NCBI RefSeq assembly: GCF_026712205.1
Contig: NZ_JAPPUW010000004.1
Span: forward strand, 1-64,000
Source of the DNA: Pelomonas aquatica
GTDB taxonomy: Bacteria > Pseudomonadota > Gammaproteobacteria > Burkholderiales > Burkholderiaceae_C
Direction: 5' to 3'
DNA: 64,000 nucleotides
Positions within the stretch are counted from its first letter, which is position 1; the number at the start of each line of letters is the position of its first letter. Positions 1-11,989 of the stretch are shown here, in pieces. The position numbers and the translations under genes are program-made. The notes beneath the pieces were generated by a model. It saw nothing but the letters and a program-made list of their open reading frames with translations. It made no database searches and was not told the DNA's origin.

Positions 1-58
1 TGAGCCGCTCGGCCAGTCGGCTGATGGTGGCCTTGTCGCTGACGATCAGACTCTTCAT
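1..58 (-). CDS. Start of an unidentified protein, cut by the window edge
   Basis: Only the first 19 codons are present (MKSLIVSDKATISRLAERL), read leftward from an ATG at 56-58. A good ribosome binding site, GGAGG on the minus strand (64-68), lies 5 nt before the ATG, so this is very likely a real start. The fragment is too short to assign a family. It lies downstream of the response regulator on the same strand but has its own AT-rich leader. Confidence 0.55.
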   Translation of the reverse strand, partial: MKSLIVSDKATISRLAERL

Positions 59-134
59 CCACGCCTCCGGATGTTGCGTGGATGGAAATTGTATCTAATA
101 TATTGAACGCGAATTGGTATGAGCGCGCACCGCA
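59..134 (-). promoter_or_regulatory. AT-rich leader and probable promoter of the truncated gene
   Basis: Bases 80-120 are clearly AT-rich against a GC-rich background. On the minus strand they contain TACAAT (88-93) as a possible -10 box. No convincing -35 hexamer is visible at the right distance. The region separates the response regulator stop from the truncated gene's ribosome binding site, so a separate promoter is likely but not proven. Confidence 0.35.
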
Positions 135-752
135 TCAGCGCTGTGCGTGCTCCACGGCATAGCGGATCAGCTCCGCCTGGCCCTCGAGCTCCAGCTTGCG
201 CTTGATGCTCTGCCTGTGCGCTTCCACGGTGCGCACGCTCAGGTCCAGCTCGCGGGCGATCTGCTTGCTGGAGGCGCCCTGCCCCAGCTTGGCCAGGATC
301 TCGCTCTCGCGCGGCGTCAGCACCGGCTTCGGGGCCTGGCCGCGGAATAGCCGCCCGGACACGGCCGCGCTGAGGAAGGTGCCGCCGGCCGCCACCGCGT
401 CGATGGCCGACACGATCTCCGTCGCCGGCGCGTCCTTCAGCACATAGCCGCGCGCGCCGGCCTGCAGCGCGCGCTGCACGTACTCGGGGTTGTCGTACAT
501 GCTGAACATCAGCAGCCGGATGGCCGGCTGAGCGGCCAGCATCTCGGCGCCCAGCGCGATGCCGTTGCCGTCCTTCAGCCCCACGTCCATCAGCACGACA
601 TCGGGCCGCGCGCTGGCCAGCAGCGCGAGCGCATCCGCGCGGCCGCCCGCTTCGCCGACCACCTCGAAGCGCGGCACCGCCTGCAGCCGCGCGACCAGGC
701 CCTCGCGCACCATCGGGTGGTCATCGACGAGCAGGATGCGGATGGGGGTCAT
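135..752 (-). CDS. NarL/FixJ-family two-component response regulator
   Basis: This 205-aa DNA-binding response regulator pairs with the kinase just upstream. The receiver domain (about residues 4-120) has the acidic pair D10-D11, the phospho-acceptor D56 in VLMDV and the conserved K106 in GYVLKDA. A LuxR-type helix-turn-helix follows from about residue 143 (LTPRESEILAKL, then SVRTVEAHR). The start MTPIRILLVDDHP at 752 fits the family; a longer frame to 905 would run through the structured repeat at 779-1043 and has no family-like sequence. No obvious Shine-Dalgarno lies before the ATG. The gene is separated from its kinase by that repeat, which may affect their co-expression. Target genes cannot be inferred. 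Confidence 0.93.
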   Translation of the reverse strand: MTPIRILLVDDHPMVREGLVARLQAVPRFEVVGEAGGRADALALLASARPDVVLMDVGLKDGNGIALGAEMLAAQPAIRLLMFSMYDNPEYVQRALQAGARGYVLKDAPATEIVSAIDAVAAGGTFLSAAVSGRLFRGQAPKPVLTPRESEILAKLGQGASSKQIARELDLSVRTVEAHRQSIKRKLELEGQAELIRYAVEHAQR

Positions 753-778
753 GCGAGGGCACGGGCGAGGTCGGTGGG

Positions 779-1043
779 GGGCCTGCTGAAGCCATGGCAA
801 TGGGTCGCGTTGTGCCCAGTCGGGCTGCGAGCAAGGCGCAAACCGCAGCCGGGTTGGGTACCCGGCGAGGATTTGCAACGCAGCGCGCGGCCTGACTGGG
901 CACAACCCTTCGGGAAGGCCAGCAGCCAGGGGCCACTCGGCGTTGCGTCACTTGCCCGCACGCGAGTGCGGGCGGCGTGCCGCGCCTTGATTGGCCCCTG
1001 GCTGCAGGCCTTCGCGACCCATTGTCATGGCTTCAGCAGGCCC
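779..1043. repeat. Four-way-junction palindromic element, copy A
   Basis: The outer arms 779-809 and 1013-1043 are inverted repeats of 31 bp with one mismatch, which would be a G-U pair in RNA. Inside, with no unpaired base, stem I (810-825 with 890-905, one G-U type mismatch) is followed by CCCTTCGGG (906-914) and then stem II (915-935 with 992-1012, one A-A mismatch). The loop of stem II holds a perfect 8-bp hairpin with a GCGA loop (954-973). CCCTTCGGG can itself close a TTCG loop, so the whole element draws as a cloverleaf. It lies between the histidine kinase and its response regulator and overlaps the kinase 3' end. A second member lies at 53909-54178. Confidence 0.85.
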
Positions 1044-2378
1044 TAGTTTCACCGCGAGCCGACACCCCTGGCCCGGCGCGGTCGCCAGGCTCAGCCGCGC
1101 GCCCAGCGCGTCCGCCCGCTCGCGCATGCTGCGCAGGCCCAGGCCGCGGTCGGCCACGGCCTGGGCCGCGTCGGCGTCGAAGCCGCGGCCGTCGTCGGCC
1201 ACCTCCAGCACCAGGCCGCCGCGCGGCTCGAAACGCAGCGCGACCCGCACGGCCGTGGCCCGGGCATGGCGGGCCGCGTTGTTCAGCGCCTCCTGGGCGA
1301 TGCGGAACAGCGCCGTCTTGACCGCCTCGGGCAGCTCCGCCTCCTCGCCTTCGATGCCGGCCTCGAAATGCGCGCCACCGGCCGCGTCGAACTCGCCGGC
1401 CAGGTGCTGCAGTGCGGCCGGAAGGCCGAGCGTGTCCAGCAGGGCCGGCCGCAGCGCGTGGGAGATATGCCTGACCTCGGCCAGCGTGCCATTGAGCTGC
1501 TTCAGCGCCAGCGCCTGCAGCCGCCCGGCGCCCCCGGGCTCGTGCTGGGCGGACTCGATCAGCAGCTTTGTCGCCACCAGTGCCTGGCTGACGCCGTCGT
1601 GCAGCTCGCGGGCCAGGCGGGCGCGCTCGTCCTCCTGGCTCTGCACGACCTCGCGGGCCAGCGCGCGCAGCTTGGCCTCGGCGCTGCGGTGTTCGCTGAG
1701 GTTGAGGGCCAGCGCGCCGGCGCTGATCAGCGCCACGCCGAAGACCGCGACCGCGCCCACCCACAGCAGCGTCGTCGTGATGTTCTGGCGCGCGCCGCGC
1801 TCCAGCTCGGCCATGGTCGCCTCGATGCCGTCGAGGTAGAGGCCCGTGCCCAGCATCCAGTTCCACTCGGGCACGGCCACGACATAGCCCAGCTTGGGCG
1901 CGAGCAGATTGCTCGACGGCTTGCGCCACAGGTACTCGACATAGCCGCCGCCGGCCTTGGCCTTGGCGATGAGCTGCTGGATGGTGGGTCGTCCCTGCGG
2001 GTCGCGCAGCTCCCACAGGTTCTGGCCGACCAGCTCGGCCTGGCGCGAATGCATCAGCACGCGGCCCTGCAGGTCGTAGACGAAGAAATAGCCGTCGGGG
2101 CCGTAGTCCAGCGAGGACAGCAGCTGCAGCGCCCGCTGGGGCCCGCCGGGCTGGCCGAGCAGCGGCTTGAGGGTGCTGACGGCGAGGTCGACGTAATGCC
2201 TGAGCTCGGTGCGCCGCGCGTCCATATAGCTGGCCCGCACCAGGGCCTGCTCGCGCGCGGCCAGTTCGCGCTCCTGCTGGCGCACGGCGAAGGCAATGAG
2301 GGCCAGCGAGGCCAGCAGCGGCAGCAGGGCCAGCAGGAAGAGGCGCCCCCGCAGGGACAGGGACGCCCAGGACTTCAT
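948..2378 (-). CDS. Cache-domain sensor histidine kinase (NarX/HisKA_3 type)
   Basis: This 476-aa inner-membrane sensor kinase has a first membrane segment at about residues 13-32, a periplasmic Cache-like domain (about 40-195, with DGYFFVYDLQGRVLMHS and LGTGLY motifs) and a second segment at about 203-227. A HisKA_3 dimerisation helix follows with phospho-acceptor H260 in ARELHDGVSQ, then an HATPase domain (RIAQEALNNAARHA, DDGRGF, GLGLRSMRERA). The start MKSWASLSLRGR lies 2 nt after the upstream protease stop, so the two are translationally close. The last 31 residues (from codon 1041-1043 to the stop at 948) are encoded inside the cloverleaf element and look unrelated to any kinase, so the natural C-terminus was probably altered by the element. 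Confidence 0.92.
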   Translation of the reverse strand: MKSWASLSLRGRLFLLALLPLLASLALIAFAVRQQERELAAREQALVRASYMDARRTELRHYVDLAVSTLKPLLGQPGGPQRALQLLSSLDYGPDGYFFVYDLQGRVLMHSRQAELVGQNLWELRDPQGRPTIQQLIAKAKAGGGYVEYLWRKPSSNLLAPKLGYVVAVPEWNWMLGTGLYLDGIEATMAELERGARQNITTTLLWVGAVAVFGVALISAGALALNLSEHRSAEAKLRALAREVVQSQEDERARLARELHDGVSQALVATKLLIESAQHEPGGAGRLQALALKQLNGTLAEVRHISHALRPALLDTLGLPAALQHLAGEFDAAGGAHFEAGIEGEEAELPEAVKTALFRIAQEALNNAARHARATAVRVALRFEPRGGLVLEVADDGRGFDADAAQAVADRGLGLRSMRERADALGARLSLATAPGQGCRLAVKLGPAEAMTMGREGLQPGANQGAARRPHSRAGK

Positions 2379-2380
2379 GG

Positions 2381-5716
<3,336 letters not shown>

Positions 5717-5810
5717 CGAGGTCTCCAGGGTTTGGATGACGTTGTCCGCGCCAGCCGGTCGCCAGCGCAAAACCTCGGACTCTAGGGCCAGCCGCAGGGC
5801 CCGCCGAAAG

Positions 5811-6458
5811 TCAGTTCGGCTGGCGCTTGAGCTTGCCGCGCAGGCTGCCACCGATGACGAGCAGACCGGGGATGAAGATCATGGCCCAGATGATCTTGTC
5901 AAGGTGCTGCTTGACCCAGGGCACGTTGCCGAACAGATAGCCGATGGTCGTCACACCGCAGACCCACAGCGCGCCGCCGCCCACATCGTAGAGCGTGAAC
6001 TTGCGCCGCGTCATCTGCGCCACGCCGGCCACGAAGGGCGCGAAGGTGCGCAGGAAGGGCATGAAGCGCGCCGCGACGATGGTGATGCCGCCGTACTTCT
6101 CGTAGAACTCGTGCGCCTTCATGAAGGCTGCCTTGTTGAAGAAGCGCGACTGCTCCCACTGGAAGACGCGTGGTCCGAAATGACGGCCGATGGTGTAGTT
6201 GCTCTGGTTGCCGAGGATGGCTGCCAGCGTCAGCAGACCCATGGACGCCCACAGGTCCATCAGGCCCAGGCCGCACATGGCACCGACGACGAAGAGCAGC
6301 GAGTCACCCGGCAGGAAGGGCATGACCACGACGCCCGTCTCCACGAAGATGATCAGGAACAGCAGGGCATAGACCCAGACGCCGTAGGTCAGGACGAAGT
6401 CCTTGAGGTGCACGTCGACGTGCAGGATGAAGTCGAGGAGGAAGTGCAGCAGATCCAT
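5811..6458 (-). CDS. DedA family (SNARE-associated/VTT domain) membrane protein
   Basis: This 215-aa polytopic inner-membrane protein has the DedA signature, with FVETGVVVMPFLPGDSLLFVVGA near the N-terminus, the loop GRHFGPRVFQ and the conserved RFMPFLRTFAPFVAGVAQM segment. Family members are linked to lipid-carrier recycling, membrane homeostasis and drug tolerance. The start MDLLHFLLDF at 6458 lies 9 nt from a minus-strand GATAAT box (6468-6473), so the mRNA may have a very short leader. The gene is divergent from mutL. Confidence 0.92.
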   Translation of the reverse strand: MDLLHFLLDFILHVDVHLKDFVLTYGVWVYALLFLIIFVETGVVVMPFLPGDSLLFVVGAMCGLGLMDLWASMGLLTLAAILGNQSNYTIGRHFGPRVFQWEQSRFFNKAAFMKAHEFYEKYGGITIVAARFMPFLRTFAPFVAGVAQMTRRKFTLYDVGGGALWVCGVTTIGYLFGNVPWVKQHLDKIIWAMIFIPGLLVIGGSLRGKLKRQPN

Positions 6459-6516
6459 GGGGCGCGCATTATCCCGATGGCTTCGTGACGCCTGCCCCGC
6501 CGCGATAATCCCGCGG
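6459..6516. promoter_or_regulatory. Divergent dedA/mutL promoter region with mirrored GATAAT boxes
   Basis: The 58-bp gap carries GATAAT on the minus strand at 6468-6473, 9 nt before the dedA ATG, and GATAAT on the plus strand at 6504-6509, 7 nt before the mutL ATG. If these are -10 boxes, both transcripts would start at or within a few bases of the start codon. Neither has a clear -35 hexamer or Shine-Dalgarno sequence. Confidence 0.45.
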
Positions 6517-8370
6517 ATGGAGTTGTCCCTGCCCGAAGTCCCCGCCCCCCGCCTCATCCGCGAGCTGCCCGACGAGCTGATCAGCCAGATCGCCGCCGGC
6601 GAGGTCGTCGAGCGCCCGGCCTCGGTCGTGCGCGAGCTGGTGGACAACGCGCTGGACGCCGGCGCGAAGAACATCCAGGTCAAGCTGATGGCCGGCGGCG
6701 TGCGCGCCATCGTCGTCGAGGACGACGGCTGCGGCATCCCGGTGGCCCAGCTGCCGCTGGCCCTCAAGCGCCACGCGACCAGCAAGATCGCCAACCTGCA
6801 CGACCTCGAATCGGTCGCGACCATGGGCTTTCGCGGTGAGGCGCTGGCCGCCATCTCGTCGGTGTCGGACATGGCCATCGCCAGCCGCACGGCCGCCGAC
6901 GCCCATGCCCACCGGCTGGACGCGCGCAGCGGCGAGCTGCAGCCGGCCGCCCGCGCGCGCGGCACCAGCATCGAGGTGCGCGAGCTGTTCTTCTCGACGC
7001 CCGCCCGCCGCAAGTTCCTGAAGACCGATGCGACCGAACTGGCCCATTGCGTGGAGGCCGTGCGCCGCCACGCGCTGGCGCGGCCCGACGTCGGCTTCGC
7101 GATCTGGCATGAGGGCAAGCTCGTCGACCAGTGGCGGGCCGCGTCCAGCGAGCAGCGCATCGCCGACGTGCTCGGCGAGGACTTCGTCGCCGAGAGCCGC
7201 GCCTTCGAGCACAGCGCCGGGCCACTCGCGCTGACCGGCCGCGCCGGCCTGCCCGAGGCCGCCCGCTCGCGGGCCGACCAGCAATACGTCTGGGTCAACG
7301 GCCGCCATGTGCGCGACAAGCTCATCAGCCACGCCATCCGCTCGGCCTACGAAGACGTGCTGCACGGCCAGCGCCAGCCCAGCTATGTGCTCTTCATCGA
7401 GATCGCACCCGAGCTGGTGGACGTGAACGTGCACCCGACCAAGATCGAGGTGCGCTTCCGTGACGGCCGCGCCATCCACCAGAGCGTGCGCCGCGCCTTC
7501 ATCGACGCGCTGGCCCAGTCGCGCAGCGCCGAGGCCGCCGGCATCGAGTCCGCGATGGCGCCGCTGGCCTTCGAGCCGACCACGGCGGCCACGCTCTACG
7601 TCGCCGAGCCGCGCTCCACCTACCAGGCCTTCACGCCGCCGGTGCCGCCCACGGCCGAGCAGGTGCGGCTGTCGCTGGCCCAGCACGAGGCGCTGTGGGA
7701 GCCGGCCAAGCCGGTCGTGTCCACCTCGCTGCCGGACCCGACACCCGCACCCAGGCAGCCCCTCTCCGAGCTGCCGGCAAAGGACGACTGGCCGCTGGGC
7801 CGGGCCATCGCGCAGATCCAGGGCGTCTACATCCTGGCCGAGAACCGGCAGGGCCTGGTCATCGTCGACATGCATGCGGCCCACGAGCGCGTCGTCTACG
7901 AGCGGCTCAAGGCCAGGCTGGGCTCGACGACCATCGAGAGCCAGCCGCTGCTGATCCCGGTCAGCTTCGCGGCCACGGCCGAGGAAGTCGCCGCGGCCGA
8001 GCAGCATGCCGACACGCTGGCCAGGCTGGGCCTGGACGTATCCCCGCTGTCCACCCGCACGCTGGCCGTGCGCTCGCGGCCGGCCCTGCTGGCCGCGAGC
8101 GACCTCGTCGCGCTGACGCGCGAGCTGCTGGCCGAGATGGCCCAGTTCGACGCCAGCTCGGTGCTGGAGCGCGCCCAGCACGAGATCCTGGCCACGATGG
8201 CCTGCCACGGCGCCGTGCGCGCCAATCGCCAGCTCACCGTCGACGAGATGAACGCGCTGCTGCGCGACATGGAAGCCACCGAGCGCGCCGACCAGTGCAA
8301 CCACGGCCGCCCCACCTGGCGCCAGCTCGACATGCGCGAGCTGGACGCGCTGTTCCTGCGGGGCCGTTGA
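6517..8370 (+). CDS. mutL: DNA mismatch repair protein MutL
   Basis: This 617-aa MutL couples MutS recognition to strand incision. The N-terminal GHKL ATPase has IAAGEVVERPASVVRELVDNA, the ATP-lid motifs EDDGCGI and ATSKI, and GFRGEALAAISS. After a Pro-rich linker (about residues 360-430), the C-terminal domain carries DMHAAHERVVYE, which fits the endonuclease motif DxHAx2Ex4E with Met in place of the usual Gln, plus CNHGRPTW and a terminal FLRGR. This suggests an intrinsically endonucleolytic MutL rather than the E. coli type that depends on MutH. The ATG at 6517 is preferred; longer reading upstream enters dedA. No Shine-Dalgarno is seen. Confidence 0.97.
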   Translation: MELSLPEVPAPRLIRELPDELISQIAAGEVVERPASVVRELVDNALDAGAKNIQVKLMAGGVRAIVVEDDGCGIPVAQLPLALKRHATSKIANLHDLESVATMGFRGEALAAISSVSDMAIASRTAADAHAHRLDARSGELQPAARARGTSIEVRELFFSTPARRKFLKTDATELAHCVEAVRRHALARPDVGFAIWHEGKLVDQWRAASSEQRIADVLGEDFVAESRAFEHSAGPLALTGRAGLPEAARSRADQQYVWVNGRHVRDKLISHAIRSAYEDVLHGQRQPSYVLFIEIAPELVDVNVHPTKIEVRFRDGRAIHQSVRRAFIDALAQSRSAEAAGIESAMAPLAFEPTTAATLYVAEPRSTYQAFTPPVPPTAEQVRLSLAQHEALWEPAKPVVSTSLPDPTPAPRQPLSELPAKDDWPLGRAIAQIQGVYILAENRQGLVIVDMHAAHERVVYERLKARLGSTTIESQPLLIPVSFAATAEEVAAAEQHADTLARLGLDVSPLSTRTLAVRSRPALLAASDLVALTRELLAEMAQFDASSVLERAQHEILATMACHGAVRANRQLTVDEMNALLRDMEATERADQCNHGRPTWRQLDMRELDALFLRGR

Positions 8371-8380
8371 GGAGGGCCGC

Positions 8381-9181
8381 ATGCCTGACACTCTCTCCCG
8401 CCGGCAATTCATGGCCGCCTCGGCCGCCGCCGCCGCCGCTGGCCTGGCCCAGGCCGCCGGGCCCGGCCCCCTGCGCATCTATGGCGTCGAGCTGCCGCCC
8501 CTCATCATGGCCACGCCCTATGGCGTGACGGGCATCGTCACCGAGATCACGCTGCGCGCCTGCCGCCGTGCCGGCCTGGACGCCGAGGTCGAGGTCGTGC
8601 CCTGGGCGCGCGGCGTCAATGCGCTGAAGAGCGGCCAGTGCGACGGCCTGATCCCGACCATCCGCTCCGCGGAGCGCGAGGCGCTGTTCGATTTCCCGGG
8701 CGAGCCGGTCTACCGCTCCGACATGTCGCTGTTCGGCCGCGCCGACCGGCTGCCGGCCTTCAGCGGCCAGCTCGGCGAGCTGGCGGAGCGACGCTTCGTG
8801 CGGCTGCGCGGCGCGCTGTTCGCGCCCGAGTTCGACGAGGCCGTGCGCGAAGGCCGGCTGCACTGCGAGGAGGCCAACAGCTTCTCCGCGGCGCTGCGCA
8901 TGGTCGATGCGGGCCGCGTGGACTTTGCCGCCGTGCCGCGGCTGGCCGGCCTGCAGATCGTCGCCAGCGAGGGCCTGTCGGGCCGCGTGGCGGCGCTGTC
9001 GCCGCCGCTGTACCGGCAGCCCTTCTACGTCGCGCTGGCCCGCAAGCCCGGCCTGGCGGACGTGCGGCGGCGCCTGGACGAACAGCTCGCCCGCATGTGG
9101 CGCGACGGCAGCATCGCCGCCGTCGAAGACGAATACCGGCGCCGCAACTGGCTGCCGCCCGGCCCGGCCAAGGCCGGCTGA
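8381..9181 (+). CDS. Periplasmic solute-binding protein (SBP family 3 type)
   Basis: This 266-aa exported protein has an N-terminal twin-arginine-like signal ([16 protein letters not shown]). The mature part resembles amino-acid-type periplasmic binding proteins: [64 protein letters not shown]. No permease or ATPase lies nearby, so it may be an orphan binding protein or a sensor partner; the ligand is unknown. A strong GGAGG (8371-8375) precedes the ATG. It starts 10 nt after mutL and is probably co-transcribed with it. Confidence 0.82.
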   Translation: MPDTLSRRQFMAASAAAAAAGLAQAAGPGPLRIYGVELPPLIMATPYGVTGIVTEITLRACRRAGLDAEVEVVPWARGVNALKSGQCDGLIPTIRSAEREALFDFPGEPVYRSDMSLFGRADRLPAFSGQLGELAERRFVRLRGALFAPEFDEAVREGRLHCEEANSFSAALRMVDAGRVDFAAVPRLAGLQIVASEGLSGRVAALSPPLYRQPFYVALARKPGLADVRRRLDEQLARMWRDGSIAAVEDEYRRRNWLPPGPAKAG

Positions 9182-9216
9182 CCCCATCCTCCACACCACC
9201 CAGCCCCGAAAGCGCG

Positions 9217-10413
9217 ATGAGCACGCTCAAGCTGAACAAGAAGAAGTCGCCCGCGGCGCCCGGCGGCGAACGCCGCGCGCCGCTGCGCGGCAAGGGCGTG
9301 TCCAAGCCACGCCCCACGCTGGCCAAGGTCCAGGCCGAGCGCGCCGAACGCCAGGAACAGTTCGAGAAGAAGGCCCAGCAGCGCGCCGAGCGACCGGCGC
9401 CATCGCGCGACGAACGCCCGCCCCGCCCCAAGACCGGCAGCGCCTTCAAGCCCGAGCGGCCGGCGCAGCCCCGCGGCGACGCACCACCGCGCGCCGAACG
9501 CGGCCCGCGCGCACGGCCGGACGAACGCCCCGCGGAGGCCCGGCCACCCCGCGTCGACCAGCGCCGCGTGTCCAACCGCGGCCCCGGCTTCGAACCGCCG
9601 CAGCGCCCGCAACGCCGCAACAACCCGGCCCGCGAGGTCGACCCCGAGGCCGGCGAGCGCCTGTCCAAGCGCATGAGCGAGCTCAAGCTCGCGTCGCGCC
9701 GCGAGGCCGACGAATGGATCGCCGCCGGCTGGGTGCGCGTCGACGGCAAGGTCGCCGTGCTGGGCCAGCGCGTCGTCGGCGACGTGCAGATAGCCATCGA
9801 CCCCGCCGCCCGCCAGGCCCAGTCCCAGCTCGTGACCGTGCTGCTGCACAAGCCCATCGGCTATGTCTCCGGCCAGGCCGAGGACGGCTACGAGCCCGCC
9901 GTCGTGCTGTTCCAACCCGAGAACCGCTGGAAGGACGACCCCTCCGGCATCAAGCCCCACCCCAACCACCACCGCCACCTCGCGCCCGCCGGCCGGCTGG
10001 ACATCGACTCCACCGGCCTGCTCGTGCTGACGCAGGACGGCCGCGTCGCCAAGGCGCTGATCGGCGACGACTCCGACATCGAGAAGGAATACCTCGTCCG
10101 CGTCGAATTCGTCGCGCACGAGCTGCCCGAGGGCACGCTGCCCAATGCGGCGCTGGCGCCCGACAAGCTGGCCTTGCTGAACCACGGCCTGGAGCTGGAC
10201 GGCGAGGCACTCAAGCCCGCCAAGGTCAGCTGGCAGAACGAGCAGCAGCTGCGCTTTGTTTTGCGCGAGGGCAAGAAGCGCCAGATCCGCCGCATGTGCG
10301 AGCTGGTCGGCCTCAAGGTCGTCGGCCTGAAGCGCGTGCGCATCGGCCGCATCCCGCTGGGCCATCTGCCGGTCGGGCAGTGGCGCTACCTGGCGCCATG
10401 GGAACGCTTCTGA
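9217..10413 (+). CDS. RsuA/RluF-family rRNA pseudouridine synthase
   Basis: This 398-aa enzyme isomerises uridine to pseudouridine in ribosomal RNA. The first ~145 residues are a basic Arg/Pro-rich low-complexity tail. An S4 RNA-binding domain follows ([23 protein letters not shown]), then the catalytic domain with the active-site Asp in [15 protein letters not shown] and the family motif [16 protein letters not shown]. The family is certain; choosing among RsuA, RluB, RluE and RluF is not, though the [13 protein letters not shown] segment and placement look RluF-like. Its end overlaps the miaA start by 16 nt, indicating translational coupling. Confidence 0.9.
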   Translation: MSTLKLNKKKSPAAPGGERRAPLRGKGVSKPRPTLAKVQAERAERQEQFEKKAQQRAERPAPSRDERPPRPKTGSAFKPERPAQPRGDAPPRAERGPRARPDERPAEARPPRVDQRRVSNRGPGFEPPQRPQRRNNPAREVDPEAGERLSKRMSELKLASRREADEWIAAGWVRVDGKVAVLGQRVVGDVQIAIDPAARQAQSQLVTVLLHKPIGYVSGQAEDGYEPAVVLFQPENRWKDDPSGIKPHPNHHRHLAPAGRLDIDSTGLLVLTQDGRVAKALIGDDSDIEKEYLVRVEFVAHELPEGTLPNAALAPDKLALLNHGLELDGEALKPAKVSWQNEQQLRFVLREGKKRQIRRMCELVGLKVVGLKRVRIGRIPLGHLPVGQWRYLAPWERF

Positions 10414-11327
10414 ACCCGATCTGCCTCGCAGGGCCTACCGGCTGCGGCAAGACGGCGGCGGCCCTGACCATTGCCGAGGTGCTGCCCGCCGAGATCATCA
10501 GCGTCGACTCGGCGCTGGTCTACCGCGGCATGGACGTCGGCACCGCCAAGCCCACGGCGGCCGAGCAGGCGGCGGTGCCGCATCACCTGATCGACATCCT
10601 CGACCCGCTGGAAAGCTATTCGGCCGCCGAGTTCGTGCGCGACGCCAAGCGCCTGGCCGCCGAGATCGCCGCGCGCGGCCGGCTGCCGCTGCTGGTGGGC
10701 GGCACGATGCTCTACTTCAAGGCGCTGTTCGACGGCCTCTCGGCCCTGCCCCAGGCCGACGCCGAACTGCGCGCCGCCATCGACGCCGAGGCGCTGGAGC
10801 GCGGCTGGCCGGTGCTGCACGCCGAACTGGCGCGGCTGGACCCCGAGACCGGCGCCCGGCTGGCGCCCAACGACAGCCAGCGCATCCAGCGCGCGCTGGA
10901 AGTCATCCGCCTGACCGGCCAGCCCTTGAGCGCGCTGCATGCCGCGTCGCGCGACGAGGGTGTGGACTGGCCGCTGTTCTCGCTCGAACCGACGGACCGC
11001 ACCTGGCTGCACGAGCGCCTGGCGCAGCGCTTCGATGCGATGTTCGAACAAGGCCTCGTCGATGAGGTCAAGGCGTTGCGCGCGCGGGGCGACCTGAGCC
11101 TCGCGCTGCCGTCGATGCGCTGCGTCGGCTACCGCCAGGTCTGGGAGGCGCTGGACGCCAACGACTTCTCGGACCTGCGCGAACGCGGCATCGCGGCGAC
11201 GCGCCAGTTGGCCAAGCGGCAGCTGACCTGGCTGCGTGGCATGCCCAGGCGCCGCGTCATCGCCTGCGATGGGCCGCAGCCGATTCCCGAGTTGCTGGCG
11301 GGCTTGCAGAGGTTGCTGGACGCATGA
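10398..11327 (+). CDS. miaA: tRNA dimethylallyltransferase MiaA
   Basis: This 309-aa enzyme adds a dimethylallyl group to A37 of tRNAs that read U-starting codons. Visible motifs are the P-loop [13 protein letters not shown], the catalytic-site [42 protein letters not shown] and the C-terminal [12 protein letters not shown] and [14 protein letters not shown]. Length matches the family. It overlaps the pseudouridine synthase upstream and the ABC ATPase downstream (ATGA at 11324), so it sits inside a translationally coupled run. A mutL-miaA neighbourhood is common in proteobacteria. Confidence 0.97.
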   Translation: MGTLLNPICLAGPTGCGKTAAALTIAEVLPAEIISVDSALVYRGMDVGTAKPTAAEQAAVPHHLIDILDPLESYSAAEFVRDAKRLAAEIAARGRLPLLVGGTMLYFKALFDGLSALPQADAELRAAIDAEALERGWPVLHAELARLDPETGARLAPNDSQRIQRALEVIRLTGQPLSALHAASRDEGVDWPLFSLEPTDRTWLHERLAQRFDAMFEQGLVDEVKALRARGDLSLALPSMRCVGYRQVWEALDANDFSDLRERGIAATRQLAKRQLTWLRGMPRRRVIACDGPQPIPELLAGLQRLLDA

Positions 11328-11977
11328 CCGTTCTCCGCGCCCGCGGGCTCGCAAAGAGCTATGCCGACACGCCGGTTTTCACCGGCATTGACCTGGACCT
11401 GGCGCCCGGCGAGATCGTCGCGCTGCTCGGCGAGTCCGGCAGCGGCAAGTCGACGCTGCTGAACTGCCTGGCCGGGCTGGACGAGGCCGATGCCGGCTCG
11501 ATCACGCTGGCGGGCCAGGACCTGCGGGCGCTGGACGACGAGGCGCGGTCCGCGCTGCGGCGCCAGGCGCTCGGCTTCATCTTCCAGGCCTTCCACCTGC
11601 TGCCGCATCTGAGCGTGGCGGACAACGTGGCGCTGCCCTTGCGGCTGTTGGGGCTGAAGGATGACGGCCGCGTGGCGCGGATGCTGGAGGCGGTGAACCT
11701 CGGCGCGCTGGCGCCGCGCATGCCGCGGCAGCTGTCGGGCGGGCAGTTGCAGCGCGTCGCGATTGCGCGGGCGCTGGTGCACCGGCCGCGGCTGGTGCTG
11801 GCGGATGAGCCGACCGGCAATCTGGATGCAAGGCATGCGGCCGAGGTGCTGGAATTGCTGAGGCAGTGCACGCATGAGGCGGGGGCGGCGTGTTTGCTGG
11901 TCACGCACTCGGAGGTGGCGGCGCAGGCGGCGGATCGGCGGCTGCGGCTGGATGCCGCTGGGTTGCATGCTGCGTGA
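11324..11977 (+). CDS. ABC transporter ATPase of LolD/MacB/AttE type
   Basis: This 217-aa nucleotide-binding subunit has Walker [11 protein letters not shown]-loop FIFQAFHLL, signature [15 protein letters not shown] and Walker [14 protein letters not shown], typical of ATPases serving FtsX-type permeases. The start ATG overlaps the miaA stop. Its partner permease (12575) and an AttH lipocalin (15133) follow, a set resembling the AttEFGH cassette. Normally ATPase and permease genes touch; here a 555-bp palindrome separates them, so coupling is probably lost. Confidence 0.93.
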   Translation: MTVLRARGLAKSYADTPVFTGIDLDLAPGEIVALLGESGSGKSTLLNCLAGLDEADAGSITLAGQDLRALDDEARSALRRQALGFIFQAFHLLPHLSVADNVALPLRLLGLKDDGRVARMLEAVNLGALAPRMPRQLSGGQLQRVAIARALVHRPRLVLADEPTGNLDARHAAEVLELLRQCTHEAGAACLLVTHSEVAAQAADRRLRLDAAGLHAA

Positions 11978-11989
11978 TGCTGTTTTTTT

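Noticed and set aside
753-905. N-terminal extension of the response regulator
   Set aside because: The added residues come from the cloverleaf repeat; the receiver domain begins normally at the ATG at 750-752.
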